Source of the DNA: Mercurialis annua
Taxonomy: Eukaryota; Streptophyta; Magnoliopsida; Malpighiales; Euphorbiaceae
Assembly (NCBI RefSeq): GCF_937616625.2
Contig: NC_065572.1
Location: 70,058,653 to 70,122,652 of the forward strand
Direction of reading: 5' to 3'
Length of the DNA stretch: 64,000 nucleotides
Shown: one piece after another, positions 23,036 to 33,970 of the stretch
How positions within the stretch are numbered: position 1 is the first letter of the stretch
Layout: each line of letters starts with the position of its first letter
The notes under the pieces: generated by a model
Databases searched by the model: none
The model's input: the letters and a program-made list of their open reading frames with translations, nothing else
What the model was told of the DNA's origin: nothing
Program-made: the position numbers and the translations under genes

Positions 23036-23446
23036 GAGTTGAGTCGACACGCTGTTAAAATTGAATTCGACTCGACTTTAAAATCAGAAGGTCGAAACTC
23101 ACTTGAAGCCGATTAAATTTTATTTTTAAAATTTGTGTTCGAACTAGATAGAATAACCGAGTCTCGATCTCAGCTCGATTTGATTGATTATCTATATAAA
23201 TATTTAAAAGTAAAATTAAATATTAAAAATAAAAGTACTATTATAAATATATATTAATATAAGCGGTAAAAAAATAAATTAACTGAAGTTTGATTAGGCT
23301 CGAGTCTAGTGTTTTGAAGCTCGTATTTGACTTGATAATTAACTCGAGTAGCTCGAATTCGAGCTTGATTCAATATGAATAGAGTTAATTGCGAGTATTA
23401 TTTGAGTCAGTCCTAAATAACTTGTAAGTTAGCTCGACTCAGTTAT
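23036..23446. mobile_element. TIR MITE of unassigned type
   Basis: TAATTGAGTCGAG near the left end and, in reverse, TAACTGAGTCGAG near the right end are inverted repeats. GAGTCGA/CTCGAG words recur between them. No convincing target duplication was found. Confidence 0.45.
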
Positions 23447-23467
23447 TGAGAATTGCTTGGACAGTTG

Positions 23468-23655
23468 TCTTCAAAAATAGATTTTGAATCAGATAGGACA
23501 CTGCCCCATTACAAAGGCCCAATCTTTCAGGACATACTAGTGAATTGTCTAGTTATATCATATATGCGTACAAATTTTCTGGAAAGAGTAAACCTCACTC
23601 ACCAGTCACCGACTATATTTTTCAAAATACGAACACGTGACTTGAGTTTTGGAAA
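23468..23655 (+). promoter_or_regulatory. Orphan copy of the HVA22 5' region
   Basis: This stretch matches the 5' regions of both HVA22 genes in order: AGATTTTGAATCAGATAGG (shared with 29674 onward), GGCCCAATCTTTC..GGA..ATTGTCTAG (shared with 20915 onward), then ACCGAC at 23608-23613 and CACGTG at 23634-23639 with the same 26-bp spacing as gene 1. The ABRE next to the DRE has been lost. No HVA22 coding sequence follows, and a Stowaway MITE begins at 23683. It appears to be a leftover from a third gene copy, now deleted. Confidence 0.65.
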
Positions 23656-23682
23656 GAAGAGAAAACCCCTAAAAAAGATATA

Positions 23683-23927
23683 CTCTGTTCTTCCCATTCT
23701 AATTGATCAAATTTCCTATTTTTTATGCTTCATTTCATTTAAAAACTTCTATTTATAAAATATTTTTCACACTATTTTTTTTACCCTCATCAATTAACAT
23801 ATTTTGAAAACAATTTTTAAAAATTGGTGAAATATTTAATATAATGTGAGAATATAAAAGATAATTACTAAAATTTCTTAAATAATGTACAATGAGAATT
23901 TTTTTCAAATTAGAATGAGAAAAGGAG
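23683..23927. mobile_element. Stowaway-type MITE (245 bp)
   Basis: The left end CTCTGTTCTTCCCATTCTAATT mirrors the right end, which in reverse reads CTCCTTTTCTCATTCTAATT. TA flanks both ends. It lies just downstream of the orphan HVA22 5' region. Confidence 0.7.
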
Positions 23928-24005
23928 TATTCGTATAAATCGTTCATTAAAAAAATTAAATTTTAATTTGAGCAATAAAATTACACAATTAGTTAAATTT
24001 CAATT

Positions 24006-24229
24006 TAGAGAAATTTTTAGGTAAACTCAATCCACCACATCATTTATAGACTAAACCTATCACATTACGACACGTCATTAAAACAATGGCACTATCGTAA
24101 TATTACTCAAAAGTGTAAAACAATAATAAACAAAATTACAATAATGTCATTATTTTAATGATGTGTCATAATATAATAGGATAGTTCACAAATGACGTGG
24201 TAGACTGAGTCTACCTAAAAATCTCTCTA
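24006..24229. mobile_element. TIR MITE (224 bp), intact copy
   Basis: Inverted repeats of about 100 bp share AGAATTTTTAGGTARACTCA-type sequence and nearly meet in the middle. It is the uninterrupted relative of 20268-20816. Confidence 0.65.
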
Positions 24230-24513
24230 CAATATATATTCAACAAAATTATCAACATAATTTCACATTTAAATTTATCCAAATAATATTAAAGCTTATT
24301 AAAAATATATAAATTTAGCGAAACTTCATTTGAATGTACCAAAACTATATTTAAAAATACTGAATCGCACATATTTATACATCAAATCTACTTACTGAAA
24401 CTTAATACTCCCTGTATCCACAAAAAATAGATTGATAATTATTCTAGAAATATCACATCATAGGATTGTTTTTATTTTTAAAAATATAGTTAACTTGGCA
24501 AATTATAAAGAGT

Positions 24514-24683
24514 AATGCTATATAACCCTCTTTTTTAACCCACATGACGTGGCAATAAACTAATGGATGCATTAAAAGTTGTTTTTTGAGATATACATTT
24601 TTAGAGGGGAATTAGACGAATTAAATGCTGCCACGTAAGGAGGGACAATGAAGGAGGTACAAAATGGTGGGTTAAATAGCATT
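24514..24683. mobile_element. Small TIR MITE
   Basis: The ends are AATGCTATATAACCC and, in reverse, AATGCTATTTAACCC. The body contains CACATGACGTGGCA and a reverse-matching TGCTGCCACGT. A diverged relative lies at about 35312-35511. The target duplication was not resolved. Confidence 0.5.
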
Positions 24684-25410
24684 TTCCATGTTTTATTAGA
24701 TTGAAACTTAACTACTATTGATTGAGAATTAATGAAAATTAACTGACACTTTATTAAAATTTAATCAAACTTATTTCAATTCGATTGAAATTTATTGAAT
24801 CTCATTTGTAATTTAATCAAATTTATTGATTTTTTTTACTTACTAAAATGTAATTAAATATTTGATTGTTTTAAAAAAAAAGATTTGATTGAAACCTATG
24901 CAAAATCTATTGAGATCATACCAAAATAACTACGAAACCATTAAAAATATTAAAAAATATACCCAAGCAATATTTAAACCTACTGATATTCATATTACAC
25001 AAACTCTAACCCCGTGACCCGTATCTCTCAGAAATGTTTCTATTTCCTCTCCCTGTAAATCAAAACATATTTTTTAATCAAATTCTTTTTATTCTGCATT
25101 CCCTATAGACCAAATTCTACATTTTCTTATCCTTAAAATGAATGCTTTTATCAAAGAAATTAGAGTTGAGGATGAAATAAATAATCATATTCTCGAAAAC
25201 GAGTATAATTCACATTCATTTCGTCAACAACGAATGCCATTAAAGTCGGACTCATTCCACCACCATCCCCCAATAAAAAAGTGAAAGCTAAAAAGATACA
25301 AACAATCAAGATGGGAATGAAAAACTATCAAAAATTGGACTTGCTGATTTTGTTGTATGGGTCAAGATTTTCACTAATATTAAGTTTATATAGTTACATT
25401 ATTTAACAAC
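24684..25410. other. AT-rich intergenic sequence
   Basis: No supported gene or bounded element; there are repeated TTTATTGAA/TTAATCAAA words of low complexity. Confidence 0.45.
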
Positions 25411-25766
25411 TTTTTTATTGAGGAAATTACATCCTATATCTCAAACATGTTAATTGTATACATTCGTGACCCATTAAATTTAAAAGTGCAGAATTCTCCC
25501 TTTTATCCTTAATACTTTTCAATTATACATCATTTATTTTTCATCACCATTATACCCCTAACTACCCACTAACACACTAACCTGTCTATTCTTTTAGCTT
25601 ATGATTCTCCACGTCACTATTTCTTCCCCACTCACACACGTTTCTTCAAGCTTTCCCCATTTTTGAATTTCTTAAAGCTTAATAACTGCCATTAATCGTC
25701 TTTATATATCTGATTCTTTTCTTCATTTTACTTTTTAGTCTTCATTCGAGTCGTTCTTCTCCATTA

Positions 25767-26912
25767 ATGGTCCAAACTCGAGCTTCAGACGCTGCTGCAA
25801 GACGAAAACCTCCTAAAATGAGGACGAAGACGGTTTCCTACCCATGTCACTGTAAAAACAGGTTTACCTAGATCTGAAACGAAAGAAAATGCGTCATCTA
25901 AAACGAGAGCAGTGGGTGGAACATCTAGGAAAAGGAAGGCAGCTGAACTAAGCCATGATTCGAAGAGGAAAAAACGAGATTCGGTTGAAAAACCACAGCA
26001 AAATTCAAAGGTTTAATGACATTACCATTATTTGTTTTATTTTTGATTGTTTTGACTCTATTTTGATAATTTTGTCTGAGTTCTGTCATTTTATTACTTA
26101 GTTAGGGTTTACTTTTTTTGATTTTTATTAGAGAAACATACCTATAGTAATTCTAAATGTTTCATGTTCATTTTTATGTTGTCTGTTTGCAATGACATTT
26201 GAACATTTAATCTGTTTTTTAGGGTTTATAAAACTTATATTTGCATTGTTATTTGGTAATGAAATTAACCTCTGTTTTATAGCTATCATATAAATTCTCA
26301 TATGATTTTGCTTTTCTTATGTTGATTTGTGGTTGACTCTGTTTTACAGATTTCATAAAATTTTCATGTTATTTGGTTTATGTTATGTTGATTTGTAGTT
26401 GATTTATTGTTCTTTTTGTATTCTGAATAAATTGTTTCTGTTTTTTTGTTTGATTCTTTTGTATGAGTTGCACAAAGACATCAATGTTACTACTGGTCCG
26501 TATAAGGGAAAAAAAGATCTGATCCATTTGAAGTTAAATTTGTTGAAAATCTGCCTACTCAATTTGATAAGTAAGTCTTTTCTTTTTATCACTTTGATTT
26601 TTTTTCATATATTTTATATTGAGTCAACTGTAAATAAACTGCATGTCAACTACATGTTAACCTGATATTTTATTATGTGTTTTGATCATTTTTATCTACT
26701 TGTGTTTTTGTTTTAGTGACTGTGGAATCCATATGGTTTGTGTTGCTGAATTTTTCATTGATGGAAAAGAAATGGGATCTGATTTTGTTGCTAAAGAACA
26801 TCGTGCTCGCTATGCTTCCTCCTTGTATGCGTATGGTAATTGGAAGGAACATTCTAACATGGTTAGTGAAGATGAATGTCCAGTCAAGTACAAGAGGCAC
26901 ATTAAACAATAA
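25767..26912 (+). pseudogene. Ulp1-like (C48) cysteine protease remnant in a MULE
   Basis: A first segment from ATG 25767 encodes a basic stretch; after a one-base frame change near 25850 it continues to GGTSRKRKAAELSHDSKRKK, a likely nuclear-localising region, and ends at a GT donor at 26011. Downstream, a segment ending ENLPTQFD at 26571 splices (GT at 26572-26573, AG before 26717) to give FDNDCGIHMVCVAEFFIDG. The Gln followed by DCG matches the oxyanion Gln and catalytic Cys region of C48 peptidases. The C-terminus ends at a TAA at 26910-26912. The His and Asp part of the active site was not found and the frame is broken, so I call it a pseudogene. It is carried by the element and is not a host SUMO protease. 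Confidence 0.6.
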
Positions 26913-27480
26913 TTTCTTTTATGTATTAGACTTTTATTGTTGTGATTTTCTATTTTAGAAAAGTACTTTGGATATTAATACTGTTTTATTGTGTTTTATA
27001 GTTCATTTTTTATGAATGCTTGTAAGAATGTTTTTTTATACTTTATTAATTGTTTTTTTTCATTTATATGTCTTCATATGTGAAAACTATTTATTTTGAT
27101 TTATTTACAGATTTTCAAATCAACTATATGTCAACAGCAAGTCAACTGTGACTAAAATAAAAAACTAATGAAGGATCATTTTGTTTTATATTTTTATATT
27201 TTTATACACAATTGAATCATAATATTAATATTCTGTATGTAATGTTTGTAAACTAAAAAAAAATTAATATTTGTGTATGTAAACCCGAATTTAACATTAA
27301 GAAATTTCAAATACTAACATAAGCAATTTTTTTATAAATTTTCTTTTCATGTTTCTTTGTACATTTTTCATGTACTATAAAAAATTAAAAAAAATATTTA
27401 ATGTCTTTATAACCTGTAAAAAAATTGAAATAAAATCCATGTAAACCCAAAGTAAACTGACAATCAACTGATGATAAACT

Positions 27481-28795
27481 CTAATTTGCCTTTGGCATAC
27501 TTCTGCATGTCTTCCTATTGTGACCATACAGTTTACATCTGCTGCATTTGTTATGATTTGAAATCTCACTTTTAGATTTATACCTACTCTTCTTAGGCCT
27601 TCCAGATTTTGTTCTTCCAATTAGTATTGCTACAATCATTTCTGCCACTTCTTCTGGTATAGTCCACATTTTTTGATCTTCTATTGGATATACTGTTTCC
27701 TCATAAGTCTTCAATAATGTTTCTTTCTTATAATAACTCGAACAAAACTTATAAGGTTCTTGGTTTATTTCCCTTAGTATTGCCATTGCATGAGGGCATG
27801 GTATTCCATCCAACTGGAATCTTCTACACGTGCACGTTCTATCTTTGAGGTCGACAATGAAAGTTGTTGTTTGATCAAGCACTGATTTTAAGTAATCTGT
27901 TGAATTTGAAACCTGCATTTTATAATTGTAATTAACATCAACCAGAAGTCAACCTTAAATAAACTGCACTAAAATTTATCTATCTCACCAAAATAATATT
28001 GAAGGAAAACTTACCACTAATCTTAGAGACTGGATGTAGTTAGCATTCAGTATATCTTCTCCTCTTTTTGATAGTGATGTGAATGTTGACCTTGCTAAAA
28101 TCTATTTGAATAGCTCCATTCTTGTACCAATGACCGTAGGTACTCTAGCAATGTTGTTATTGGAAGATCCTTGGCAGCTTGTATTTTTGAATTGAGAGAT
28201 TCAACAATATTGGTCGTCATGGTTGCGTGCCTGTTATTACCGCAATGAGCTCTTGTCCATTTGCTGTAACCAACATCGTTTAGATAAGGCCTCAATTTCT
28301 TATCTATTTTGTCTATCTTCTTCATGAAATAGTCGATATCATTCTTGCACATTGTATTAAATCAGGTATGTTACCCTTCTGCCTCTCACTTGTTGATCCA
28401 ATCTCAAATGTTGACTTTGATGCTGATTCTGAATGTGGAATGTCGGCATTCGACAAGGTGAATGTTGAATCTAAAAAACTCACTTCCTTTTGAGATGTTG
28501 TCGAAATACACAACGGATACTTCATGCAATCTGATTCATTCTTTTTGAGCTCTAAGTAGAATGATAAAGTTGCATTGTCTGTTATTTTTAAAGGTGGATA
28601 GTTGCTTCTGACTTGATATTTAATTTCCAGGATAGTTGACATGTTGTTGATTTGGAGTTGCTTGTACAGAATCTCTTGAATGATGTTGTAGTCACATGTT
28701 GTCTTGACTACTATTCCAATTGGCTCAAAGTTGATGTATTCCAAATTTTGATTCCATCTTCCATTGTGATGAACAAAAACTAAAATGTTCTCCAT
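27481..28795 (-). pseudogene. MuDR-type MULE transposase, DDE core deleted
   Basis: Three minus-strand pieces can be read. 28795-28322 has the N-terminal region typical of plant MuDR transposases (MENILVFVHHNGRWN, then PPLKITDNATLSFYLE). 28352-28095 has the post-catalytic region with KWTRAHCGNNRHATMTTNIV and ESLNSKIQ. 27918-27481 has the SWIM zinc finger CTCRRFQLDGIPCPHAM, then a basic stretch and a CX2CX4HX4C knuckle CSRCKLYGHNRKTC. The first and second pieces meet at about 28340, where several hundred residues holding the DDE catalytic core should be. The element cannot encode an active transposase. The gap at 28094-27919 is intron-like. Confidence 0.8.
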
Positions 28796-29669
28796 AACTA
28801 TAATAGAAAATCAAAATATTCAAAAAGAAGCAGCTGGAAATTATAAGCAACCTACATATGAACATAATCATAGTAGAATTTATACTAATTAACATATCAA
28901 ATATATTTGTATATATTAAAAAGCAACTAGGTTTTTTTTACAGTTGATACAATTAAAAGTAACAAAAAATCTGCATATTTCAACAATTTCAATCAATGAT
29001 TCCAGAAATTGACATAAAATTACGTGCTAATGTGTATGATTCCAAAAATTCACAATCAATAATTTCAATCAACAATTTCAATCATCAATTTCAGTCTACA
29101 ATTTCAATCAATAATTTATGTTTATACATTTATATATGTTAATCTAAACAATTCGCGATTTACAGAAAGAATGCATTCAAGATGAGCATCTGTATGATTT
29201 TAATTGTTCAATCTATAAATTGAATTTTTCGATTACTGTTCTTGATGATTTGTTGTTTGATGCTTTTCAGATCGAACTTTAAATCATAAATCGAGTTGAT
29301 ATTGAGCAGGAATCGTTGATTTTGGTTGATCTTTGGAGCTCGGTTTTTTCTCTAATGGCTGTTATCTTGAGCTTGAAGAAGACATTTGTTGTTATTTTGG
29401 AAAGGTACTCTTTCCTCATTCATAATTGACTATATTTAAGGAAGGGTACTACTGTCCTTTTTTAAATGAAAATCTCCGTGTCTTATTATCTGAGGTATTT
29501 ATGAAAACTATTTTTATTTTGTGAGAGATTTCTGCATTTATTAATTAGCTGATGTATAAATGCAAAAAAGGGGGCCATTTGGGTGATTTGTGATCTCAGC
29601 CCTTTTTTTATTCCCTTTCATTAATATCTTCTCTCTGGAATTGATTTGAACATTATGTTAAAATTACAT

Positions 29670-30042
29670 AAATAGATTTTGAATCAGATAGGGCTTTGGC
29701 CCATCTAGAAAATCCCAACAGGCCTTCTTGCAGTTGACACGTGTGACCGACCTCCTTCTAAAAAAACATGAGCACGTGTCTTGTGTTTTGTGGAAACTAG
29801 AATGAACGACCGACATTAATTTTCATTATTATCATTAAATGACGATCATTAAAGGTAACATTTGAAGGTTCAGATTTAAGGCAGAATCCGATACTGGGCT
29901 CTCGTTTGGCCACGTGTCCTTTATCTTTAGAATAAATAATCCTTTTCACAGTCAAATTATCTTCTTGTATTTAACAACTCCAGATCTTTTTCTCATTTGT
30001 CACTTGATTCCAGACCAACTTCAAGAAGAAGAACAAATCAAC
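29670..30042 (+). promoter_or_regulatory. HVA22 gene 2 promoter with DRE and ABRE sites
   Basis: ACGTGT at 29739-29744 is followed at once by G and the DRE core ACCGAC at 29746-29751. A G-box CACGTGTC lies at 29773-29780 and CACGTGTCC at 29911-29919. The order and spacing match HVA22 gene 1, and the stretch GGCAGAATCCGATAC just upstream of the last site is shared exactly with gene 1. ABA and drought or cold response is the likely reading. Confidence 0.65.
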
Positions 30043-30845
30043 ATGGATGATCAGTTTTGGACTTTTCTCACACATTTTCATTCATTTTGTGGGTAATAAT
30101 TCTTCAAATCTTGATGTTTTTCCTTAATCATACTAATTATTAATTTCTTGTTTTTTTCATCTAATTTTCTTATGTCTGTTTAATGATGCGCAGGCCTATC
30201 TTAATGCTGGTGTACCCCTTGTAATAATCTTTAACTATTGAGCAATGTATAATTTAATTACATCTGTTAATTAATCTTCTGAAATTTGAACTTTTTTTTT
30301 CTGTATTATATTATACATATAGATATGCCTCTGTGATGGCTATGGAGAGCCGTTCCACATTAGATGATGAACAGTGGCTTGCTTATTGGATTATTTACTC
30401 GTTTCTAAGTCTTGCAGAGATGATCCTCCAGTCCGCATTAGAATGGTAATAATTAAGAAACAAATATAATTAAATGTGTATAATTTATGGGTTTAATTAA
30501 TTGATTGATTAAAATTTACAGGTTTCCAATTTACTATATAGCGAAGCTGGTGTTTGTGGGGTGGCTAGTTCTACCGCAGTTCAAAGGAGCAGCTTACATA
30601 TATAAAAGATTTGTGAGGGCCAACTTAAGGAAACATAAATTTATCAAAAATGATCATCATCATCATCTCGATTCTCATCATAGTTCTCACAATGGCAAGA
30701 GCAAGAACAAGTTTGTTCAATTCATGACCCATAATAAAGTAAGTTTATGATATAATTAAGTAACTATTTTAGTTTGATTATTACATTAGTTCAATTAACT
30801 AATAAAGATTATTTACTTATTCAGGGAGAGTATCAAGAATATTAA
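30043..30845 (+). CDS. HVA22-like protein (TB2/DP1 family), copy 2
   Basis: Five exons with GT-AG borders are 30043-30092, 30194-30220, 30323-30445, 30522-30738 and 30825-30845, giving 145 residues. The protein opens MDDQFWTFLTHFHSFCG, then carries the family hairpins PILMLVYPLYASVMAM, LDDEQWLAYWIIYSF and YYIAKLVFVGWLVLPQF, with the KGAAYIYKRFVR signature. The charged tail has HHHHLDSHHSS and ends GEYQEY. Exons 2, 3 and 5 have the same length as in gene 1 and all intron phases agree, so the two genes are recent paralogues by local duplication. The likely role is shaping of tubular ER or vesicle membranes under stress, inferred from the family. No disruption was seen. Confidence 0.93.
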
Positions 30846-31745
30846 AAAGAGGGCTGAAGGCCAAACTTAAGATTTGCTTTCGGATTTAGGACTTCTTTTT
30901 ATCTTTGCTGGTTTTTGTAAATGACTGAATGTACAAGTTTTAGCAGTTAAAGGCACAAATCTGTAGCTTTTCATGTTTTAATTAGCTGGTGTTGTCTTTG
31001 AAATCTTTGATTATGGTTAGCCTATTGGTTCATGAATAAATTCATGTAGTTTTACCTTATGCAATGTCTTTATGTATCCATAGTCCAGTGGTGAAAATGT
31101 TCTTAAGTAGATTCAGTTCACATCTGAATCTATCATTATAAAAAACATTATTAAAAAGATCATTAACTGAATTAAATAAAAGTTGTCATTTTAATAATAT
31201 TTTAAAATAATTAATTTAATTTACTAATGATGTGATGGACTCAATCTATTTAATTTTTTTAAGTGAACAGAAAATAATTGGAATTGAAAGGTTAAAAATC
31301 TTAAAAATGTATATGTAATTTTTTTTTTTGTGCTAATTGGAAAAAGAAAAGTTAGTAGGATGAATTAAATTTACGATTTTAACAGTTTCATAATAAAAAT
31401 TTATAGCATTTGAGTTATAGTTCGTTGGTATTTTTTTATTTTCATGTAAATATATTATTAAATTAAAATTAAGAATTATAAAAATTGGAACTATACACTA
31501 ATTCTTTTTAAATAAAATAAAATATTACTGTATCAGATAATTAAGCTTGCAATAATTAATGCGACTCGGATATTTCATAGCTCAGCCGGCAAAAGAGGAC
31601 AAAAAATCGGATGACACTCATAGGTCTCTGTTTAGAGCTAATTATTAGAGTCCGTATTGGAAGTGGGGCCTTTGATAGTGACGTAGGTGGTAGACTAACT
31701 TCTTCGAAATTTGATTCACATAAAATGAAATCCACTCAATTTCCT
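30846..31745. other. HVA22 gene 2 3' region and intergenic DNA
   Basis: The first 200 bases look like the 3' UTR and keep some resemblance to the equivalent region of gene 1 (TTGCTTTCGG, then GGTTTTTGTAAAT). The rest is AT-rich and has no supported gene. Confidence 0.45.
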
Positions 31746-31748
31746 TTA

Positions 31749-32364
31749 GTCACCGTTTGTATTGATAGATTTTAAACGATGAATTTTAAATAATCAATGG
31801 ATTTAGACAAAATCCATCGTTTGCCCAAAAAAAAATTAATACTTCCTCCGTGCCGTTTAAGAAGTCTCATATTCTATTTTGAGATATCCCATTTAAAAAG
31901 TCCCATTACTATTTTTAGAATATTTTTCCATTGAATACCCCATTTTACCCTTATTTTAGTTATCTTAAAAGAGTTTTATGAAAAATTCCACTATTATCAA
32001 TAGGGGCAAAACATGAAAAAACATGAAAAGACAAGAATAATTAATGTTTTCTTAATCTGTGTGTAAAGTCAAATGGGACTTTTAAAGTGGGACGGAGGGA
32101 GTAGAATCTATGGATTTATAAATTCCCTCATTTTCTACAATCCATCATTTTTAGGGTTTTAATTTCCCACCTACTAGGTGGGAAAGTCCAAATCCACCAA
32201 TTTTTATAAAGGATGGATTGTTATACTATTTATTTTTTTCCATAAATAATGTTAAAAATTATTAATTTTATTTTCAATTCAAACGATAGAATTTTAAAAT
32301 CTATGGATTTAAATTCCATTGATTTAGAATCGTAATTTTAAAAACTCTCAATGCAAACGGTGCC
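31749..32364. mobile_element. PIF/Harbinger-type MITE with nested Stowaway
   Basis: The ends GTCACCGTTTG and, in reverse, GGCACCGTTTG are flanked by TTA on both sides (31746-31748 and 32365-32367). ATCCAT/ATGGAT words recur in the body. A Stowaway MITE at 31842-32101 splits it. Confidence 0.75.
31842..32101. mobile_element. Stowaway-type MITE (260 bp), nested
   Basis: The left end CTTCCTCCGTGCCGTTTAAG mirrors the right end, which in reverse reads CTCCCTCCGTCCCACTTTAA. TA flanks both ends. It is inserted in the PIF-type MITE at 31749-32364. Confidence 0.85.
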
Positions 32365-33961
32365 TTATACTATTTCCACAAAACAGAGCCCCTCCACTGC
32401 CAAAGTGTCCTTGCGGTTCAAAGACCCATCCTCTCATCACAATTATACTTGAGAGTTAAGACTACCCACCATACCATTGTCCTACAACATCATCAATGCA
32501 TTTGATTATGGAAAATATTCTTTTTTAAAAAAAAATTCATTAAAATAAAATTAAAGTACAATTTAAAAAATTAAATAACTAGATTGAACTATTTAATTTT
32601 CCCAACTCTAATCTATCAAAAACTTAATTAACAAAAAACAAACAAACACGACAATAAAAAAAACAAGTAAAACAATTAATCGAAAATAAGAAGAAACAGA
32701 CTATTGATCTCGCTAAGGTTGCCATCTAGGGCTGCCGATAATATGAACAAAGTCCAGTTGCGTGCGAGGGTCTTGAATTTGAACCATTTCCGATTAGACC
32801 TTGAAACCGTTATATCCGTTGAAGTTATGTATTTCCGATCATCTTTGCTCATGAAATTTTATAAAGTTAGATATTATCTTCAAAATCTTAGATCTATAAG
32901 AAATTGACTCTAAGTCCCGAACATCACTACAAATTCTTGAGAGATTTAAAAACACAAACGACAAAATAAAACAAAAATCATAAAAATTTCTTTCAAGAAA
33001 AAGAATAAATTCCATATCGGAGAGCTACATAACACAGAGATCTTATTGAACAAAAATTAAAACAATATATATTTATTATTTATGGACGGAGAGTAGGTGA
33101 TTTCCGATCGAAACCGGATAATCACTTTCTCCCATCCTTCAAAGGATAAAAATAAAAATAAAAAATTAGAGAGAAGAATTTTAAGGAGAGAAGGATTCCT
33201 TTTTAACCTACTATTTTATACCAACTTGTCTCTTTTTATATTTCAGTATTTTATTCCTACAATTTCCCTCTAAAACTTATATATCTCAAAATCCAACTTT
33301 CAATTTTATCGAACTTTATTTATTTTCTTCAAATATTTACCAGGACACAAGTTCAATGTGAATTTTGAGCCATGTATTAACAGAGGAGGTATCAAAACGA
33401 ATTGTCAGGTTATATTTGTATCATATCTATTCATTATATAGAAATAATTAATGTTAATATAAATGACTTAGTTATTAATTATACTAACACGAAGATGATA
33501 CAAAAGCAACACGACGGATATTAAATTTCCTGGATCACAGGATTATTTTAATATTATAGAAATGGTATAAATCGTTAAAAAATGATCACTAAATTATCAA
33601 ATTATTTCACGGGAAGTCACTCGAGGCAAAACGCACCAATTCTTTTACGTGTTATCCTACGTGTCATATGCCATAATTATAAAAAAAATGTATATTTTAG
33701 TATTATTTTTTAACAAAATCGTATAATTCAGTATCCATTTTGTAATTTGCGATAAATTTAATGATTTTCTTTTACGTCGATGACCTCTCTAAAAAATAAT
33801 TCGATAATTTAGTGATTAATTTTTAACGATTTAAATTTTAATACCCTTTCTGTAATATTGAAATCACTTAATGATTCAAGAAGTTTAATATCTCAACACG
33901 ACCAATATAATCCTCTATGTAATATACTAGTCGTCTTTACCGTCAATATTTTTTAACACCA
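32365..33961. other. Intergenic DNA, possible old repeat on the minus strand
   Basis: No gene is supported. On the minus strand from about 33145 to 32640 the sequence reads like a leader and partial body of a dispersed repeat (GGATGGGAGAAAGTGATTATCC, then GGGACTTAGAGTC), but no domain, ends or duplication were found. The short plus-strand frame at 32704-32907 has no recognisable motif. Confidence 0.35.
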
Positions 33962-33970
33962 TTGAATTTT

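Larger units (their letters stand above)
25420..29603. mobile_element. MULE carrying transposase and Ulp1-like remnants (4.2 kb)
   Basis: The segment is flanked by TTTTTTATT at 25411-25419 and 29604-29612, a 9-bp match, though A/T-rich and therefore weak alone. The ends show degenerate inverted similarity: AAATTACATCC, then TGTATACAT and GTGCAGAATTCTCCC on the left; AAATCACCC, then TTATACAT and ATGCAGAAATCTCTC on the right in reverse. Inside are a MuDR-type transposase remnant on the minus strand and an Ulp1-like (C48) protease remnant on the plus strand. MULEs with an Ulp1-like gene are known in plants as Kaonashi elements. This copy is decayed. Confidence 0.7.

Noticed and set aside
23453..23758. 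101-residue plus-strand frame
   Set aside because: It runs through the orphan HVA22 5' region into a Stowaway MITE, both non-coding.
24408..24480. Additional Stowaway MITE starting CTCCCTGTATCC
   Set aside because: Only one end could be found; no inverted partner with TA lies within a suitable distance.
25411..25419. Treating the TTTTTTATT flanks alone as proof of MULE boundaries
   Set aside because: The word is low-complexity; I kept the boundaries only because the end sequences also show inverted similarity and the coding content is MULE-type.
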